Shown: one piece after another, positions 9,166 to 17,976 of the stretch
Layout: the number at the start of each line of letters is the position of its first letter
How positions within the stretch are numbered: the first letter of the stretch is position 1
Source of the DNA: Anaerolinea thermolimosa
GTDB lineage: Bacteria > Chloroflexota > Anaerolineae > Anaerolineales > Anaerolineaceae
Assembly: GCF_001050195.2 (NCBI RefSeq)
Contig: NZ_DF967967.1
Coordinates: forward strand, 1-64,000
Reading direction: 5' to 3'
Length of the DNA: 64,000 nucleotides
Notes under the pieces: generated by a model
The model's input: the letters and a program-made list of their open reading frames with translations, nothing else
Databases searched by the model: none
What the model was told of the DNA's origin: nothing
Translations under genes and position numbers: made by a program

Positions 9166-9855
9166 ATGCCTCATAGAGAATCTCATTACACCGATCGTAT
9201 TGGTTGGATTCGGGCTGCGGTGCTGGGAGCCAATGATGGGATTGTCTCCATTGCCAGCCTGCTCATGGGCGTGGCTGCTGCTGGGACAGGGCACTCCGGG
9301 ATCTTAATCGCCGGGGTGGCGGGTCTGGTGGCGGGAGCGATGTCCATGGCTGCCGGAGAGTACGTCTCTGTCAGTTCACAGTCCGATACAGAAAAGGCAG
9401 ATCTTACTCGTGAGCGAGCAGAACTGGCGGCAGATCCGGCGGCAGAGCTGGAAGAATTGACGCAAATTTACGTTAAGCGGGGCCTGGATGAAGGATTAGC
9501 CCGTCAGGTGGCAATAAAATTGAGTGAGCGGAATGCCTTAGAAGCCCATGCCCATGATGAGTTAGGTATGTCAGAAGTCACTGTGGCACGCCCGATACAG
9601 GCGGCAATGACCTCCGCGCTGACTTTCTCGGCCGGGGGGATTCTTCCGGTGCTTTCTGCTGTCATTGCGCCGGTTTCCATGGCTCCTCTGATCATTCCAC
9701 TGGTTTCGCTGGTTGTTCTGGGTTCGCTTGGCGCTCTTTCTGCCTCTCTGGGTGGAGCGCCGATTGGAAAATCTGTTTTGCGTGTGACCTTCTGGGGAGC
9801 CATTGCCATGGCCATCACGGCTGGAATTGGAAAACTGTTTGGGGTTGCGGTCTAG
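9166..9855 (+). CDS. VIT1/CCC1 family iron/manganese transporter
   Basis: 229 residues from the ATG at 9166 (AGAAAGGA ends 7 bases upstream; a TTG at 9160 is less likely). The N terminus has WIRAAVLGANDGIVSIASLL and then GLVAGAMSMAAGEYVSVSSQ, the signature of the vacuolar iron transporter/CCC1 family. About five membrane segments flank a soluble helical Glu-rich stretch (about residues 85-135) that in family members binds metal. It would export or sequester Fe2+ or Mn2+. It lies between the P3A ATPase and an NRAMP-type importer, so this locus encodes both likely directions of divalent-metal flow. Confidence 0.85.
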   Translation: MPHRESHYTDRIGWIRAAVLGANDGIVSIASLLMGVAAAGTGHSGILIAGVAGLVAGAMSMAAGEYVSVSSQSDTEKADLTRERAELAADPAAELEELTQIYVKRGLDEGLARQVAIKLSERNALEAHAHDELGMSEVTVARPIQAAMTSALTFSAGGILPVLSAVIAPVSMAPLIIPLVSLVVLGSLGALSASLGGAPIGKSVLRVTFWGAIAMAITAGIGKLFGVAV

Positions 9856-9904
9856 GCAATGCCGATTTCCATGATCCTTTAAAACAAATTGGATATTTTA
9901 AGGC

Positions 9905-9933
9905 TTGATTTTTAGAAATCGCGGTAATATTGT
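9905..9933 (+). promoter_or_regulatory. candidate promoter of the NRAMP fusion gene
   Basis: TTGATT at 9905-9910 and TATTGT at 9928-9933 are separated by 17 bases, and the gene starts 50 bases downstream. Two mismatches in each box make this moderate at best. Confidence 0.35.
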
Positions 9934-9983
9934 ATATCCTGTATCAGGGATAAGGGCATCCAGTACAACCGTAAGGGCCATTA

Positions 9984-12266
9984 ATGAATATCTACTGGGT
10001 TGTAGCAGTTCTCGTTTTGATTGTCATCATTCAAACCATTCTCATCTTCCTGCTCTGGCGGCGAAGCAAGCGGGTAGTTTTAGGCTTGGATGAGGTTGCC
10101 GAAGATGCCCTGAAGGCCCTGTATCATCTCTCCCGTCAGAAGTCGCCCGTCACCCGGAGAGAACTCATCCGTGGAGCAGAGATTCACCCGGACCGTTTCC
10201 CCATGATTGTGGAAGAAATGATGCGCCGTAAGTGGATTTTCATGGATGGTGAAAATCTTACCCTCTTACCGGCAGGCGAGCGGCGCGCCGTGGAACTCAT
10301 TCGTGCTCATCGTTTGTGGGAGCGTTATCTGGCAGATAAGGAAGGGCTGGCTCTTCACGATCTGCATGAAGAGGCCATGCGCCGGGAGCACCTGACTTCT
10401 CCTGAAGAAGCAGATCGCCTGGCGGCGGAACTGGGGAACCCCCGGTTCGATCCGCATGGCGATCCCATCCCCTCACGCGAGGGCCTTTTAACTTATGGTG
10501 AAAAAGGGGTGCCTCTCACCCGTTGGCCCGAGAAGCAAATTGCTCAGGTGACGCATGTGGAAGATGAGCCCCCTGCTCTGTTTTCTCAACTGGCTCTTTT
10601 AGGCTTGACGCCTGGCGCGCAGGTTGAAATTGACGAGCGAGAACCCGGCCGAATCTTACTGTGGAGCGGTAGAAAGCGAATTGCTCTTTCACCCGCCGCC
10701 GCGGATTGTGTTTTTGTCATACCGCAACCTCCCCAACAGGTGGCTCTTTCGGAAATCGAGATCGGACAATCCGGCCGGATTCTTCGGCTGGGTGATACCC
10801 AGGCCTTGGATCCCATGCTGATCAACGCAGGGCTACGGGAAGGTTCTGAAATCGCCGCGATCCGTGCTGACCCCTTAGGAGACCCGGTTTACTATCGGGT
10901 GAACGGAGCTACCATTCCCCTGAAGCGTGTGCAGGCCAATCAAATTCAACTGGATGCAGGCACGATCCGCGAAATTCCTCTCCCCCAGAAACCCTGGTTG
11001 CAGGAAGAGTTTGAACGTCTTAAAGAATTAATGCTTCGGTATGGCAGCGGGCCGGTGCTTAAGCGGGCGTTTTTATTCTTTGGCCCTGCTTTCCTCATCA
11101 GCGTTGGTTACATGGACCCCGGAAACTGGGGAACGGATATTGAGGGGGGAGCGCGCTTCGGTTACCGGCTTTTATGGGTGATCCTGCTTGCCAATCTCAT
11201 GGCGATCTTAATGCAAACGCTGTCTGCTAAGCTGGGGATTGCTACAGGGAAATCCTTACCAGAAGTGTGTAGAGACCATTACCCCAAATGGTTGAGCGTT
11301 ATGCTTTGGGTGACGGCAGAACTGGCCGCTATTGCTACCGATCTGGCGGAATTTTTAGGCGGGGCTGTCGGTTTTTACTTGCTCTTCGGTATTCCTCTGT
11401 TCCCGGCCGCCCTGTTGACGGGTGGGATTATCTCGCTCATTTTGCTCTTGGAGCATTACGGCTTTCGCAAACTGGAAATGGTCATCATCGGGTTAATTGC
11501 TGTGATTGGCCTGATGTACATGGTGGAAATCTGGTTTTCCAGGCCTGATTGGTCGCAAATTGCGCGTGGTTTGCTCATCCCCACCCTGCCAGACGGCGCC
11601 TTGCTGGTGGCAGTAGGGATTATCGGGGCAACGGTCATGCCGCACAATCTATATCTCCACAGCGCCCTGATTCAAACCCGTGTCCGAGCCAGCGACTCAT
11701 TGAGGCGTAAGCAATCGGTTTACCGCCTGGCGATCTTGGACTCGGTTGTGGCGCTTAACGGCGCCTTTCTGGTCAATTCGGCTATTCTCATCATGTCGGC
11801 GGCGGCATTTTCAGGCGGACGGTTGCACGAATACTCGCTGGAATCAGCCCATCAAACCCTCACCCCACTCCTTGGCCCTCTGGCAGGAACGGCTTTTGCC
11901 ATTGCCCTGCTGGCTTCAGGGCTTTCCTCGTCCACCACAGCCACCATGGCTGGACAGGTGATCATGGAAGGATTCATCAACCATCATATCAATGTCTGGT
12001 TGCGCCGGGCCATTACGATGATCCCATCGCTGATCATCATTGGGCTGGGATTGAACCCCCTGACGATTTTGATCCTTTCGCAGGTCAGTTTGTCTTTCCA
12101 GCTGCCCTTTGCCATGATCCCCCTGGTGCTCTTTACCAGTAACCGCAAGATTATGGGAGAATTGACCAACCGCCCCTTTACCACTCTTCAGGCCTGGATC
12201 ACTACGGCGATTATTTTGACTTTGAACATTTTACTTCTGGTGCAGACGTTCTCTTCCGGGGGATAA
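9984..12266 (+). CDS. DtxR-FeoA-NRAMP fusion: membrane-anchored metal-sensor domain joined to a divalent-metal transporter
   Basis: 760 residues with an unusual build. Residues 3-25 form one hydrophobic anchor. About 35-165 resemble DtxR/MntR: a winged helix, then HRLWERYLADKEGL and a helix ending EEAMRREH, where DtxR has a metal-binding Cys and this protein has Met. About 190-325 hold two FeoA/SH3-like stretches (LGLTPGAQVEI and NAGLREGSEI). About 340-760 are an NRAMP transporter with DPGNWGTD (Asp about 378) and MPHNLYLHS (Met about 552), the metal ligands of Mn2+/Fe2+ importers. A DNA-binding-type sensor on the membrane suggests direct metal gating of transport, or a lost DNA role; both are inference. 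The start has weak SD support (AAGGGCC). Confidence 0.85.
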   Translation: MNIYWVVAVLVLIVIIQTILIFLLWRRSKRVVLGLDEVAEDALKALYHLSRQKSPVTRRELIRGAEIHPDRFPMIVEEMMRRKWIFMDGENLTLLPAGERRAVELIRAHRLWERYLADKEGLALHDLHEEAMRREHLTSPEEADRLAAELGNPRFDPHGDPIPSREGLLTYGEKGVPLTRWPEKQIAQVTHVEDEPPALFSQLALLGLTPGAQVEIDEREPGRILLWSGRKRIALSPAAADCVFVIPQPPQQVALSEIEIGQSGRILRLGDTQALDPMLINAGLREGSEIAAIRADPLGDPVYYRVNGATIPLKRVQANQIQLDAGTIREIPLPQKPWLQEEFERLKELMLRYGSGPVLKRAFLFFGPAFLISVGYMDPGNWGTDIEGGARFGYRLLWVILLANLMAILMQTLSAKLGIATGKSLPEVCRDHYPKWLSVMLWVTAELAAIATDLAEFLGGAVGFYLLFGIPLFPAALLTGGIISLILLLEHYGFRKLEMVIIGLIAVIGLMYMVEIWFSRPDWSQIARGLLIPTLPDGALLVAVGIIGATVMPHNLYLHSALIQTRVRASDSLRRKQSVYRLAILDSVVALNGAFLVNSAILIMSAAAFSGGRLHEYSLESAHQTLTPLLGPLAGTAFAIALLASGLSSSTTATMAGQVIMEGFINHHINVWLRRAITMIPSLIIIGLGLNPLTILILSQVSLSFQLPFAMIPLVLFTSNRKIMGELTNRPFTTLQAWITTAIILTLNILLLVQTFSSGG

Positions 12267-12395
12267 ATCATGATTTTCTCAAGAGTGCTCAGGGCTGTTT
12301 CTCTATAGAGAATTGAAGCGTATTCCAGAGCTTATTTTGATTCCCGACTTACTTAGAAAAGGGTTGGGGTTGGGCAAAATGTTCCTCTAACCAAT

Positions 12396-12424
12396 TTGAC
12401 ACTATTTTATTACTTATATACAAT
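12396..12424 (+). promoter_or_regulatory. strong sigma-70-type promoter of the TPR gene
   Basis: TTGACA (12396-12401) and TACAAT (12419-12424) are separated by exactly 17 bases, one mismatch from consensus in total. The ribosome site AGGGGTGG and the ATG follow within 40 bases. Confidence 0.8.
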
Positions 12425-12463
12425 CAAGAAAGCAAAAAATAACTAACTTAGGGGTGGAAATAA

Positions 12464-14440
12464 ATGAACTCTACCACATCGCTGAACCGTTCATTGATCC
12501 TTGTGGCGTTTGATGATACTCCTTATCAGAAAGGATTTATCCAAATCAGCCAGAAATATTATGAAGAAGCAAAAAGGTTGTTTCCTGAAATAAGCCAATT
12601 GCAATTGAGTGATATTTCCCAGGCCATTGGGATTTGGGGGCCATCAAAACTGGGGCATAAAAAAGCACTTCAATTGAAAGTTAAAGAAATTTTCCAAAAC
12701 CCCAACAGCCTTCAAATCAAGTTTGAGAAAACAGGTGAGGTTCCCCTGACTTCACAGGAAATAAAATTGCACGCCCGAGGTGTGATGAGAAAATCAACTT
12801 CCTGGAATGAGAATGGCTTCTTACCCCTGGTTTGCGTGTTTACATCCGAGCAAATCAGCCAGATTCTGGATGATCGTACATCGAGGGTCAAAGAACTATT
12901 CTCTGAGAACAATTGGGCCGGAATTTACGAACTTTATCAACCGATCAAGGATCTCCCTCAGAAACCTGAGATTTGGAACAACGCTGAAATATTGAGCAGT
13001 ATTGGTTTTGCGTGCGGGAAGTTATCGGAGGTTGGCACTCTCCCGGTTGAAATCTCCAAAGACAAGAAAAAGAAAGAGGAATATCTGAAACAACTGGCGA
13101 AGCATCGTCAGGAATGCACGCTGTTATATAAAAGATGTGTGGAATTAGAACCTGAGAATCCCCGGCATTATTCAAACCTGGGTTATCACTATTATTCTTA
13201 TGCTCTTCAACTTAAAGCTTCTCGAGAACGTTTAGAAGGAGATATCAATGAGATAATTTCTCTGGCTTTAAAGTATCTTGACAAGGCGTTATCTTTCTCT
13301 TCCGAGCGTCTGAATGACCTTTACCGGAAAGGTTATTTGCTCACCAGCGTTCTTCCTGATCAAATTCAGTACGGAGGTTATAAGGACATACTATCCCAAG
13401 ATGAAGCCAGAAAACAAGGGATAGCGTGTCTGGAAAAACTCATCGGTTGTTGGGAAGATTGGCCGGAAAACGACGACCGGAAAAAACGTTATCGGAAAGA
13501 ATATATTAAAAGTCTGTATACCCTTGGGCAGGCGTATTATGAACTCGTCAGGAATAATTGGGATGAGATCACTATCTTGCTGCAATTAAAAAGTACACCG
13601 CCTGCTTCTGAAGCGTATCTGGCACGTGACCTTGAAAATGCCCAAAAAGCATGGGATTATTTTTATAAATGCTGGCAGGTAGACCGACCCAATCCGAACC
13701 TGAGGTTGGATGAAAGCAATTTGGCTGAAACACCGTCCAGTGGCGAGGCAGAAGGGGTATATCGTCTTTACTGGTTGGGGAAAGTGGCTTTCTTGCAGTA
13801 CTGGATATTGAGCTGTTATGGGATGTGCAATACAGAAAAGGCTTTACCTTTCGCCGAAAAGTCATTGAAGTTTTTACAGGCGGCGTTGAATTTACCCTGG
13901 TCTCCCAAATCCAGCAACCAGCGAAAAGGCTTTGTCGTTGAGCTCCTGGGAAGGGTATATCTTGCCCTGGGGGAGCCGCAAAAGGCAGTACAGATGTTTG
14001 AAAGAAGTTTTAAAAACAGGCCGATAAGAGACGCTTATATTCAAAACACCTATGCCATGGGATTGATCCTGACGGGTTGTCATGAGAAAGCTGCCGAAAT
14101 TTTAGCAGAAGCCGAAAACAACAGATTTAATCTTAACCGAAAGACAACTGTTCTGTTACGAGGATGTAATTACTTATCCGCACGATCATTTGAGGAGGCA
14201 AAATCTCCATTCGAAACGATCCTTGAGGATAAGAACAATCCTGGCAAACAGACCCTGGCATATGCCTGGGTTGGCCTGGCCTTTGCGGCATACCATAATC
14301 AGGAGATAACGTCAGCGATCGAGAACTTGCAGAGAGCTCTAGAACTCCTTCCATATCACTCAGGCATTCGCCAAAAGATGATCGAATGGAAACAGCAGAA
14401 TTCTAAAAATGGTTCTACGCACAAAGTTCCCCCTGTTTAA
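12464..14440 (+). CDS. TPR-repeat protein of unknown function
   Basis: 658 residues with AGGGGTGG (12450-12457) six bases before the ATG. Residues 1 to about 150 form a domain I do not recognise (starts MNSTTSLNRSLILVAFDDTP). After that come helical pairs of the tetratricopeptide type, for example a PENPRHYSNLGYHYYSYALQL block, a GRVYLALGEPQKAVQMFERSF block and a final YAWVGLAFAAYHNQEITSAI block. There is no signal peptide or membrane segment, so it is probably a cytosolic scaffold. Base composition is clearly more AT-rich than its neighbours, which suggests transfer. The last 562 bases of the gene are part of a perfect tandem duplication. No enzymatic motif was found. Confidence 0.75.
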   Translation: MNSTTSLNRSLILVAFDDTPYQKGFIQISQKYYEEAKRLFPEISQLQLSDISQAIGIWGPSKLGHKKALQLKVKEIFQNPNSLQIKFEKTGEVPLTSQEIKLHARGVMRKSTSWNENGFLPLVCVFTSEQISQILDDRTSRVKELFSENNWAGIYELYQPIKDLPQKPEIWNNAEILSSIGFACGKLSEVGTLPVEISKDKKKKEEYLKQLAKHRQECTLLYKRCVELEPENPRHYSNLGYHYYSYALQLKASRERLEGDINEIISLALKYLDKALSFSSERLNDLYRKGYLLTSVLPDQIQYGGYKDILSQDEARKQGIACLEKLIGCWEDWPENDDRKKRYRKEYIKSLYTLGQAYYELVRNNWDEITILLQLKSTPPASEAYLARDLENAQKAWDYFYKCWQVDRPNPNLRLDESNLAETPSSGEAEGVYRLYWLGKVAFLQYWILSCYGMCNTEKALPFAEKSLKFLQAALNLPWSPKSSNQRKGFVVELLGRVYLALGEPQKAVQMFERSFKNRPIRDAYIQNTYAMGLILTGCHEKAAEILAEAENNRFNLNRKTTVLLRGCNYLSARSFEEAKSPFETILEDKNNPGKQTLAYAWVGLAFAAYHNQEITSAIENLQRALELLPYHSGIRQKMIEWKQQNSKNGSTHKVPPV

Positions 14441-14456
14441 TAGAGAAGAACCGGGC
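13879..14456. repeat. first copy of a perfect 575-bp tandem duplication
   Basis: Positions 13879-14456 recur base for base at 14454-15031 (period 575). The copies share only the 3-base junction GGC. The unit covers the C-terminal TPR segment, the stop codon and the 3' flank of the TPR gene. Confidence 0.95.
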
Positions 14457-15031
14457 GGCGTTGAATTTACCCTGGTCTCCCAAATCCAGCAACCAGCGAA
14501 AAGGCTTTGTCGTTGAGCTCCTGGGAAGGGTATATCTTGCCCTGGGGGAGCCGCAAAAGGCAGTACAGATGTTTGAAAGAAGTTTTAAAAACAGGCCGAT
14601 AAGAGACGCTTATATTCAAAACACCTATGCCATGGGATTGATCCTGACGGGTTGTCATGAGAAAGCTGCCGAAATTTTAGCAGAAGCCGAAAACAACAGA
14701 TTTAATCTTAACCGAAAGACAACTGTTCTGTTACGAGGATGTAATTACTTATCCGCACGATCATTTGAGGAGGCAAAATCTCCATTCGAAACGATCCTTG
14801 AGGATAAGAACAATCCTGGCAAACAGACCCTGGCATATGCCTGGGTTGGCCTGGCCTTTGCGGCATACCATAATCAGGAGATAACGTCAGCGATCGAGAA
14901 CTTGCAGAGAGCTCTAGAACTCCTTCCATATCACTCAGGCATTCGCCAAAAGATGATCGAATGGAAACAGCAGAATTCTAAAAATGGTTCTACGCACAAA
15001 GTTCCCCCTGTTTAATAGAGAAGAACCGGGC
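14454..15031. repeat. second copy of the 575-bp tandem duplication
   Basis: Identical to 13879-14456. The absence of any difference means a very recent duplication, ongoing homogenisation or an assembly artefact. A GGC microhomology at the junction fits slipped or illegitimate recombination. Confidence 0.95.
14461..15015 (+). pseudogene. duplicated 3' fragment of the TPR gene
   Basis: The second repeat copy keeps the reading frame of the last 184 codons of the TPR protein to the same TAA. It has no promoter or ribosome site of its own, and the only available start is a TTG inside the repeat. It follows the intact gene's stop codon by 20 bases. It is best read as a non-functional leftover of the duplication, though read-through translation of the TPR mRNA cannot be excluded. 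The following stretch, 15032-15183, shows nothing recognisable. Confidence 0.8.
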
Positions 15032-15183
15032 AATTTCCATTTAGGCCTGTTGAGAAGATCGCTTCCCTTCCTACTCTGAGTATTTAAACCCTTTATGCCT
15101 TGCTCAATGGCAGGGGCGAGCCTTTCTCCATGCCTTTCCCGGCCAGGGTACAGAAGTGATCAGGGCGCCAGCTGCAGAAATGG

Positions 15184-15765
15184 TTATCGCACCCGGCCAA
15201 GCAGGGTCTCTGTATCGACAATAGTCGCAAACTCTTCATGCAGGGTGGCCAGGGAAACCGCGTGAATTTCTTCGGCAGAATACCTTCGGCCATCGTGGCC
15301 CGTCAGCGCGAAAGCCGCGGTGGCATCCGAAACGACCAGAGTTCTGAACCCCAGGTTCCCGGCCATGCGGGCTGTGGTTGAAACACAATGAGGCGTGGTC
15401 AGTCCGGTGATGACCAGGGCTTCACAGCCCACTTCGCGGAGTTTCTCTTCCAGGTTTGTGCCGATGAAGGCGCTGTTGACGTGTTTCTGAAACAGGGGTT
15501 CGCCTTCGGCTGGCCTTGCCACTTCTTTGAGTTCGTGCCCGGGGTGCGCCGGGTTTAAGGGCGAGAGGGGTAACCGGGACAGGTGTTGTACGTGATAGAC
15601 CGGACGCCGGGTCATCCGCCAGCGCGCAAGCAGGCGGGCAATATTTTCTTCGGCCTGGGGGTTGTTTCTTTCTCCCCAGACCGGGTCATCGAATCCCTTT
15701 TGAACATCGATAAGCAAAAGGACGGTTTTCTGGGGGAGAAGATCTTCTGTGACACGGCTGTTCAT
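15184..15765 (-). CDS. isochorismatase-fold cysteine hydrolase
   Basis: 193 residues from the ATG at 15765, preceded on its strand by AAGGAAGGA. The catalytic triad of the isochorismatase-like family is visible: Asp in VLLLIDVQKGF near the N terminus, Lys in QKHVNSAF, and the nucleophile Cys in TTPHCVSTTARMAGNLG with the usual non-proline cis-bond context before it. Relatives include nicotinamidases, N-carbamoylsarcosine amidases and isochorismatases, and the substrate cannot be assigned. An in-frame extension upstream to 15885 lacks a ribosome site and was not used. It stands alone on this strand, with the duplicated TPR region downstream. Confidence 0.85.
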   Translation of the reverse strand: MNSRVTEDLLPQKTVLLLIDVQKGFDDPVWGERNNPQAEENIARLLARWRMTRRPVYHVQHLSRLPLSPLNPAHPGHELKEVARPAEGEPLFQKHVNSAFIGTNLEEKLREVGCEALVITGLTTPHCVSTTARMAGNLGFRTLVVSDATAAFALTGHDGRRYSAEEIHAVSLATLHEEFATIVDTETLLGRVR

Positions 15766-16050
15766 CGTATCCTTCCTTTTGATGAAGGTTCCACCCTCCA
15801 CGGTCATGGTTGTCAGGGTCATTAGCGCCTGAGGAGGGTGGAAGGCGCCCCTGGCTGTTGCTGATCGCTGCCCGAAGACCGCCATAAAGAAGGTGTGTAT
15901 TCCGGGGGCCAGAAAGCGAGGCAGAGGGTTGCATTCTACAAGGTGGGCGAGAGGTTGGGCGGTCAGCCCCCTGCTTCCAATAAAGGTGGGATTGCCTTTG
16001 GCTTCCTTTTCTGCGCCTGAAGGCCGATCGCGGTGTGCCGCATGACTTTA
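15766..16050. other. gap without a recognised gene
   Basis: About 285 bases between the isochorismatase-type gene and the terminator of the FGGY kinase gene. I see no convincing coding frame. The promoter of the hydrolase gene must lie here, but no clear -35/-10 pair was found. Confidence 0.4.
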
Positions 16051-16083
16051 AAGAAGGCAGGCATACTTTATGCCTGCCTTCTT
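16051..16083 (-). terminator. hairpin downstream of the FGGY kinase gene
   Basis: A perfect 15-bp stem (AAGAAGGCAGGCATA with its complement) closes a 3-base loop 14 bases after the kinase stop. On the minus strand the hairpin ends TTCTTTAAAG, a short T-run. It may also act on the other strand. Confidence 0.75.
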
Positions 16084-16097
16084 GACTGGCTGAAGGG

Positions 16098-17705
16098 TTA
16101 CTTCAATCCATCCACGGCGGCCCGTTCAATGACCAGCCCGTCTTTGTAGCGCTTCATGAATTGAGCGAAGCCGGCTACATCGGCGGGGTCGGGCGCAATG
16201 GTTGAAACCTTTTCTCCGGCAAAGACCTTCTCCGAGAGGTATTTTTCCAGAGATTCCTGAGACGATTTGCGGAGCATATAAGCGGCGAGCAAGGCAATGC
16301 CCCAGGCGCCGCCTTCTCCGGCGGTTTCCATGACCGAAACAGGGACATTTACCGCCGCGGCCATCATTCGCTGGCCCACTTCTCTGGTTTTGAAAAATCC
16401 CCCGTGCCCGAGGAGCTGGTCGAGCCTGACGCGCTCCTGCTCGAAGAGGATATCCATGCCTATTTTCAGGGCGCCGAGTGCCGAGAAGAGATGAACGCGC
16501 ATGAAGTTGGCCAGGTTAAAGCGGCTTTCGGGAGTGCGCACAAAAAGCGGGCGGCCTTCTTCGAAATGGGTGATGTGCTCTCCGGACACATAGTTGTAGG
16601 CCAGCAACCCACCGGCATCGGCATCTCCTGACAGGGCTTTCCGGTACAGAGTCTCGTACAGCTGAGCTTCACTCACTTCTACGCCGAGCCCCTGAATGGC
16701 TTCCTGAAAGAGGTGGATCCAGGCGTTCAGGTCTGATGTGCAATTGTTGCTGTGGACCATTGCCACGGGTTTCCCGGTGGGGGTGGTGACGATGTCGATC
16801 TCTGGATAGACTTTGGAGAGCGCCTTTTCGAGGACGATCATGGCGAAGACCGAAGTACCCGCAGAGACGTTACCGGTTCGCTCTGCAACGCTGTTGGTGG
16901 CCACCATGCCCGTACCGGCGTCACCTTCGGGCGGGCAAAGGGGAATGCCCGCCTGCAATTCACCGGAAGGATCGAGCAGTTTAGCCCCTTCTGGGGTCAA
17001 TACCCCGGCGGGTTCTCCGGCCACAAGCACTTTCGGCAGGAGTTCCTGGATCTTCCATGGAATGTTTTCGCGGGCGAGAAGGCCGTTGAACAGGTCAAGT
17101 TTCTGCCGATCATACTCCAGTGTCTGGCTGTCGATAGGGAACATGCCAGAAGCATCGCCTACTCCTAATACTTTTTGTCCGGTAAGTTTCCAGTGGACGT
17201 ACCCTGCCAGGGTTGTCAGGTGGCAGATATCTGGCACATGCGGCTCTTTATTTAAAATGGCCTGGTACAAATGGGCAATGCTCCAGCGCTGGGGAATGTT
17301 GAACTGGAATAACCGGGTCAGGGTTTCCGCAGCTTCTGCCGTCATGGTGTTGCGCCATGTGCGGAACGGAACGAGCAGGTTCTCGTTTCTGTCGAAAGCC
17401 ATGTACCCATGCATCATCGCGCTGAAACCGATGGCTCCCACCGTGGTGAGCGGGACGCTGTATTTTTCAAGCACGTCTGCGCGCAGATTGCGGAAACACT
17501 CCTGAAGCCCCGTCCAGATATCTTCGAGGCTGTACGTCCAGATGCCGTTCTCGTAGCGGTTTTCCCATTCGTGGCTTCCCGAAGCGAGCGGGGTATGATT
17601 CTCACCAATCAACACGGCTTTGATACGCGTTGAGCCGAACTCGATCCCCAGGGCGGTTTTTCCGCTGGTAATGGCTTGCTTGATCTCGTGTTTATCCAGT
17701 TGCAT
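16098..17705 (-). CDS. FGGY-family carbohydrate kinase
   Basis: 535 residues. The N-terminal phosphate-binding loop [13 protein letters not shown] opens the first actin-like domain. A conserved [13 protein letters not shown] follows, then in the second half [20 protein letters not shown] and the ATP-site glycines near GHGGFFKT. Members phosphorylate sugars such as xylulose, ribulose or gluconate. This subgroup is xylulokinase/ribulokinase-like, but the sugar cannot be fixed from sequence. A GGAGG ribosome site precedes the ATG. It lies just upstream, with respect to replication numbering, of a GH130/GT4 pair on the same strand, separated by 271 bases and a hairpin, so it is probably its own unit. 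Confidence 0.8.
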   Translation of the reverse strand: MQLDKHEIKQAITSGKTALGIEFGSTRIKAVLIGENHTPLASGSHEWENRYENGIWTYSLEDIWTGLQECFRNLRADVLEKYSVPLTTVGAIGFSAMMHGYMAFDRNENLLVPFRTWRNTMTAEAAETLTRLFQFNIPQRWSIAHLYQAILNKEPHVPDICHLTTLAGYVHWKLTGQKVLGVGDASGMFPIDSQTLEYDRQKLDLFNGLLARENIPWKIQELLPKVLVAGEPAGVLTPEGAKLLDPSGELQAGIPLCPPEGDAGTGMVATNSVAERTGNVSAGTSVFAMIVLEKALSKVYPEIDIVTTPTGKPVAMVHSNNCTSDLNAWIHLFQEAIQGLGVEVSEAQLYETLYRKALSGDADAGGLLAYNYVSGEHITHFEEGRPLFVRTPESRFNLANFMRVHLFSALGALKIGMDILFEQERVRLDQLLGHGGFFKTREVGQRMMAAAVNVPVSVMETAGEGGAWGIALLAAYMLRKSSQESLEKYLSEKVFAGEKVSTIAPDPADVAGFAQFMKRYKDGLVIERAAVDGLK

Positions 17706-17904
17706 GATTATCCTCCAGGTTTCTCGTTCCTTCCCTGCGACTCCATCTTCCCGGTTAACCGGATGGGTGCGCGGATAGTTTTACTTTGCTATATAGTATA
17801 GAACAAAAGCTTTCAGGGAGGAGCCGTTTTTATAAAAAAGTTGTAACCCGGGAGAAATAAAAATATCGGTGAGGGTTCATTCTCCCTTTGAGCGAAGGAA
17901 ATAG

Positions 17905-17947
17905 TGCCGGGCATGCCCCGCGCTGGAGGGTGGATGCATGCCCGGCA
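17905..17947 (-). terminator. terminator-like hairpin after the GH130 gene
   Basis: The arms TGCCGGGCATGC (17905-17916) and GCATGCCCGGCA (17936-17947) pair over 12 bp around a 19-base loop, 30 bases after the GH130 stop. The sequence after it on the minus strand (ACTATTTCC) is only weakly T-rich. The rest of the 17706-17976 gap contains the leader of the FGGY kinase gene; an AT-rich TATACT/TATATA stretch near 17790-17805 may hold its -10, but no -35 is clear. Confidence 0.55.
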
Positions 17948-17976
17948 GTTCTGCGATCACCTGCTGGGAGGAGGCA

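Noticed and set aside
12299-12312. 14-bp palindrome TTCTCTATAGAGAA after the NRAMP gene as an operator
   Set aside because: AT-rich short palindromes arise often; it is too far from the promoter of the TPR gene and no T-run follows for a terminator.
14461-15015. Duplicated TPR fragment as an independent gene
   Set aside because: It has no promoter or ribosome site and is a base-perfect copy of the end of the preceding gene.
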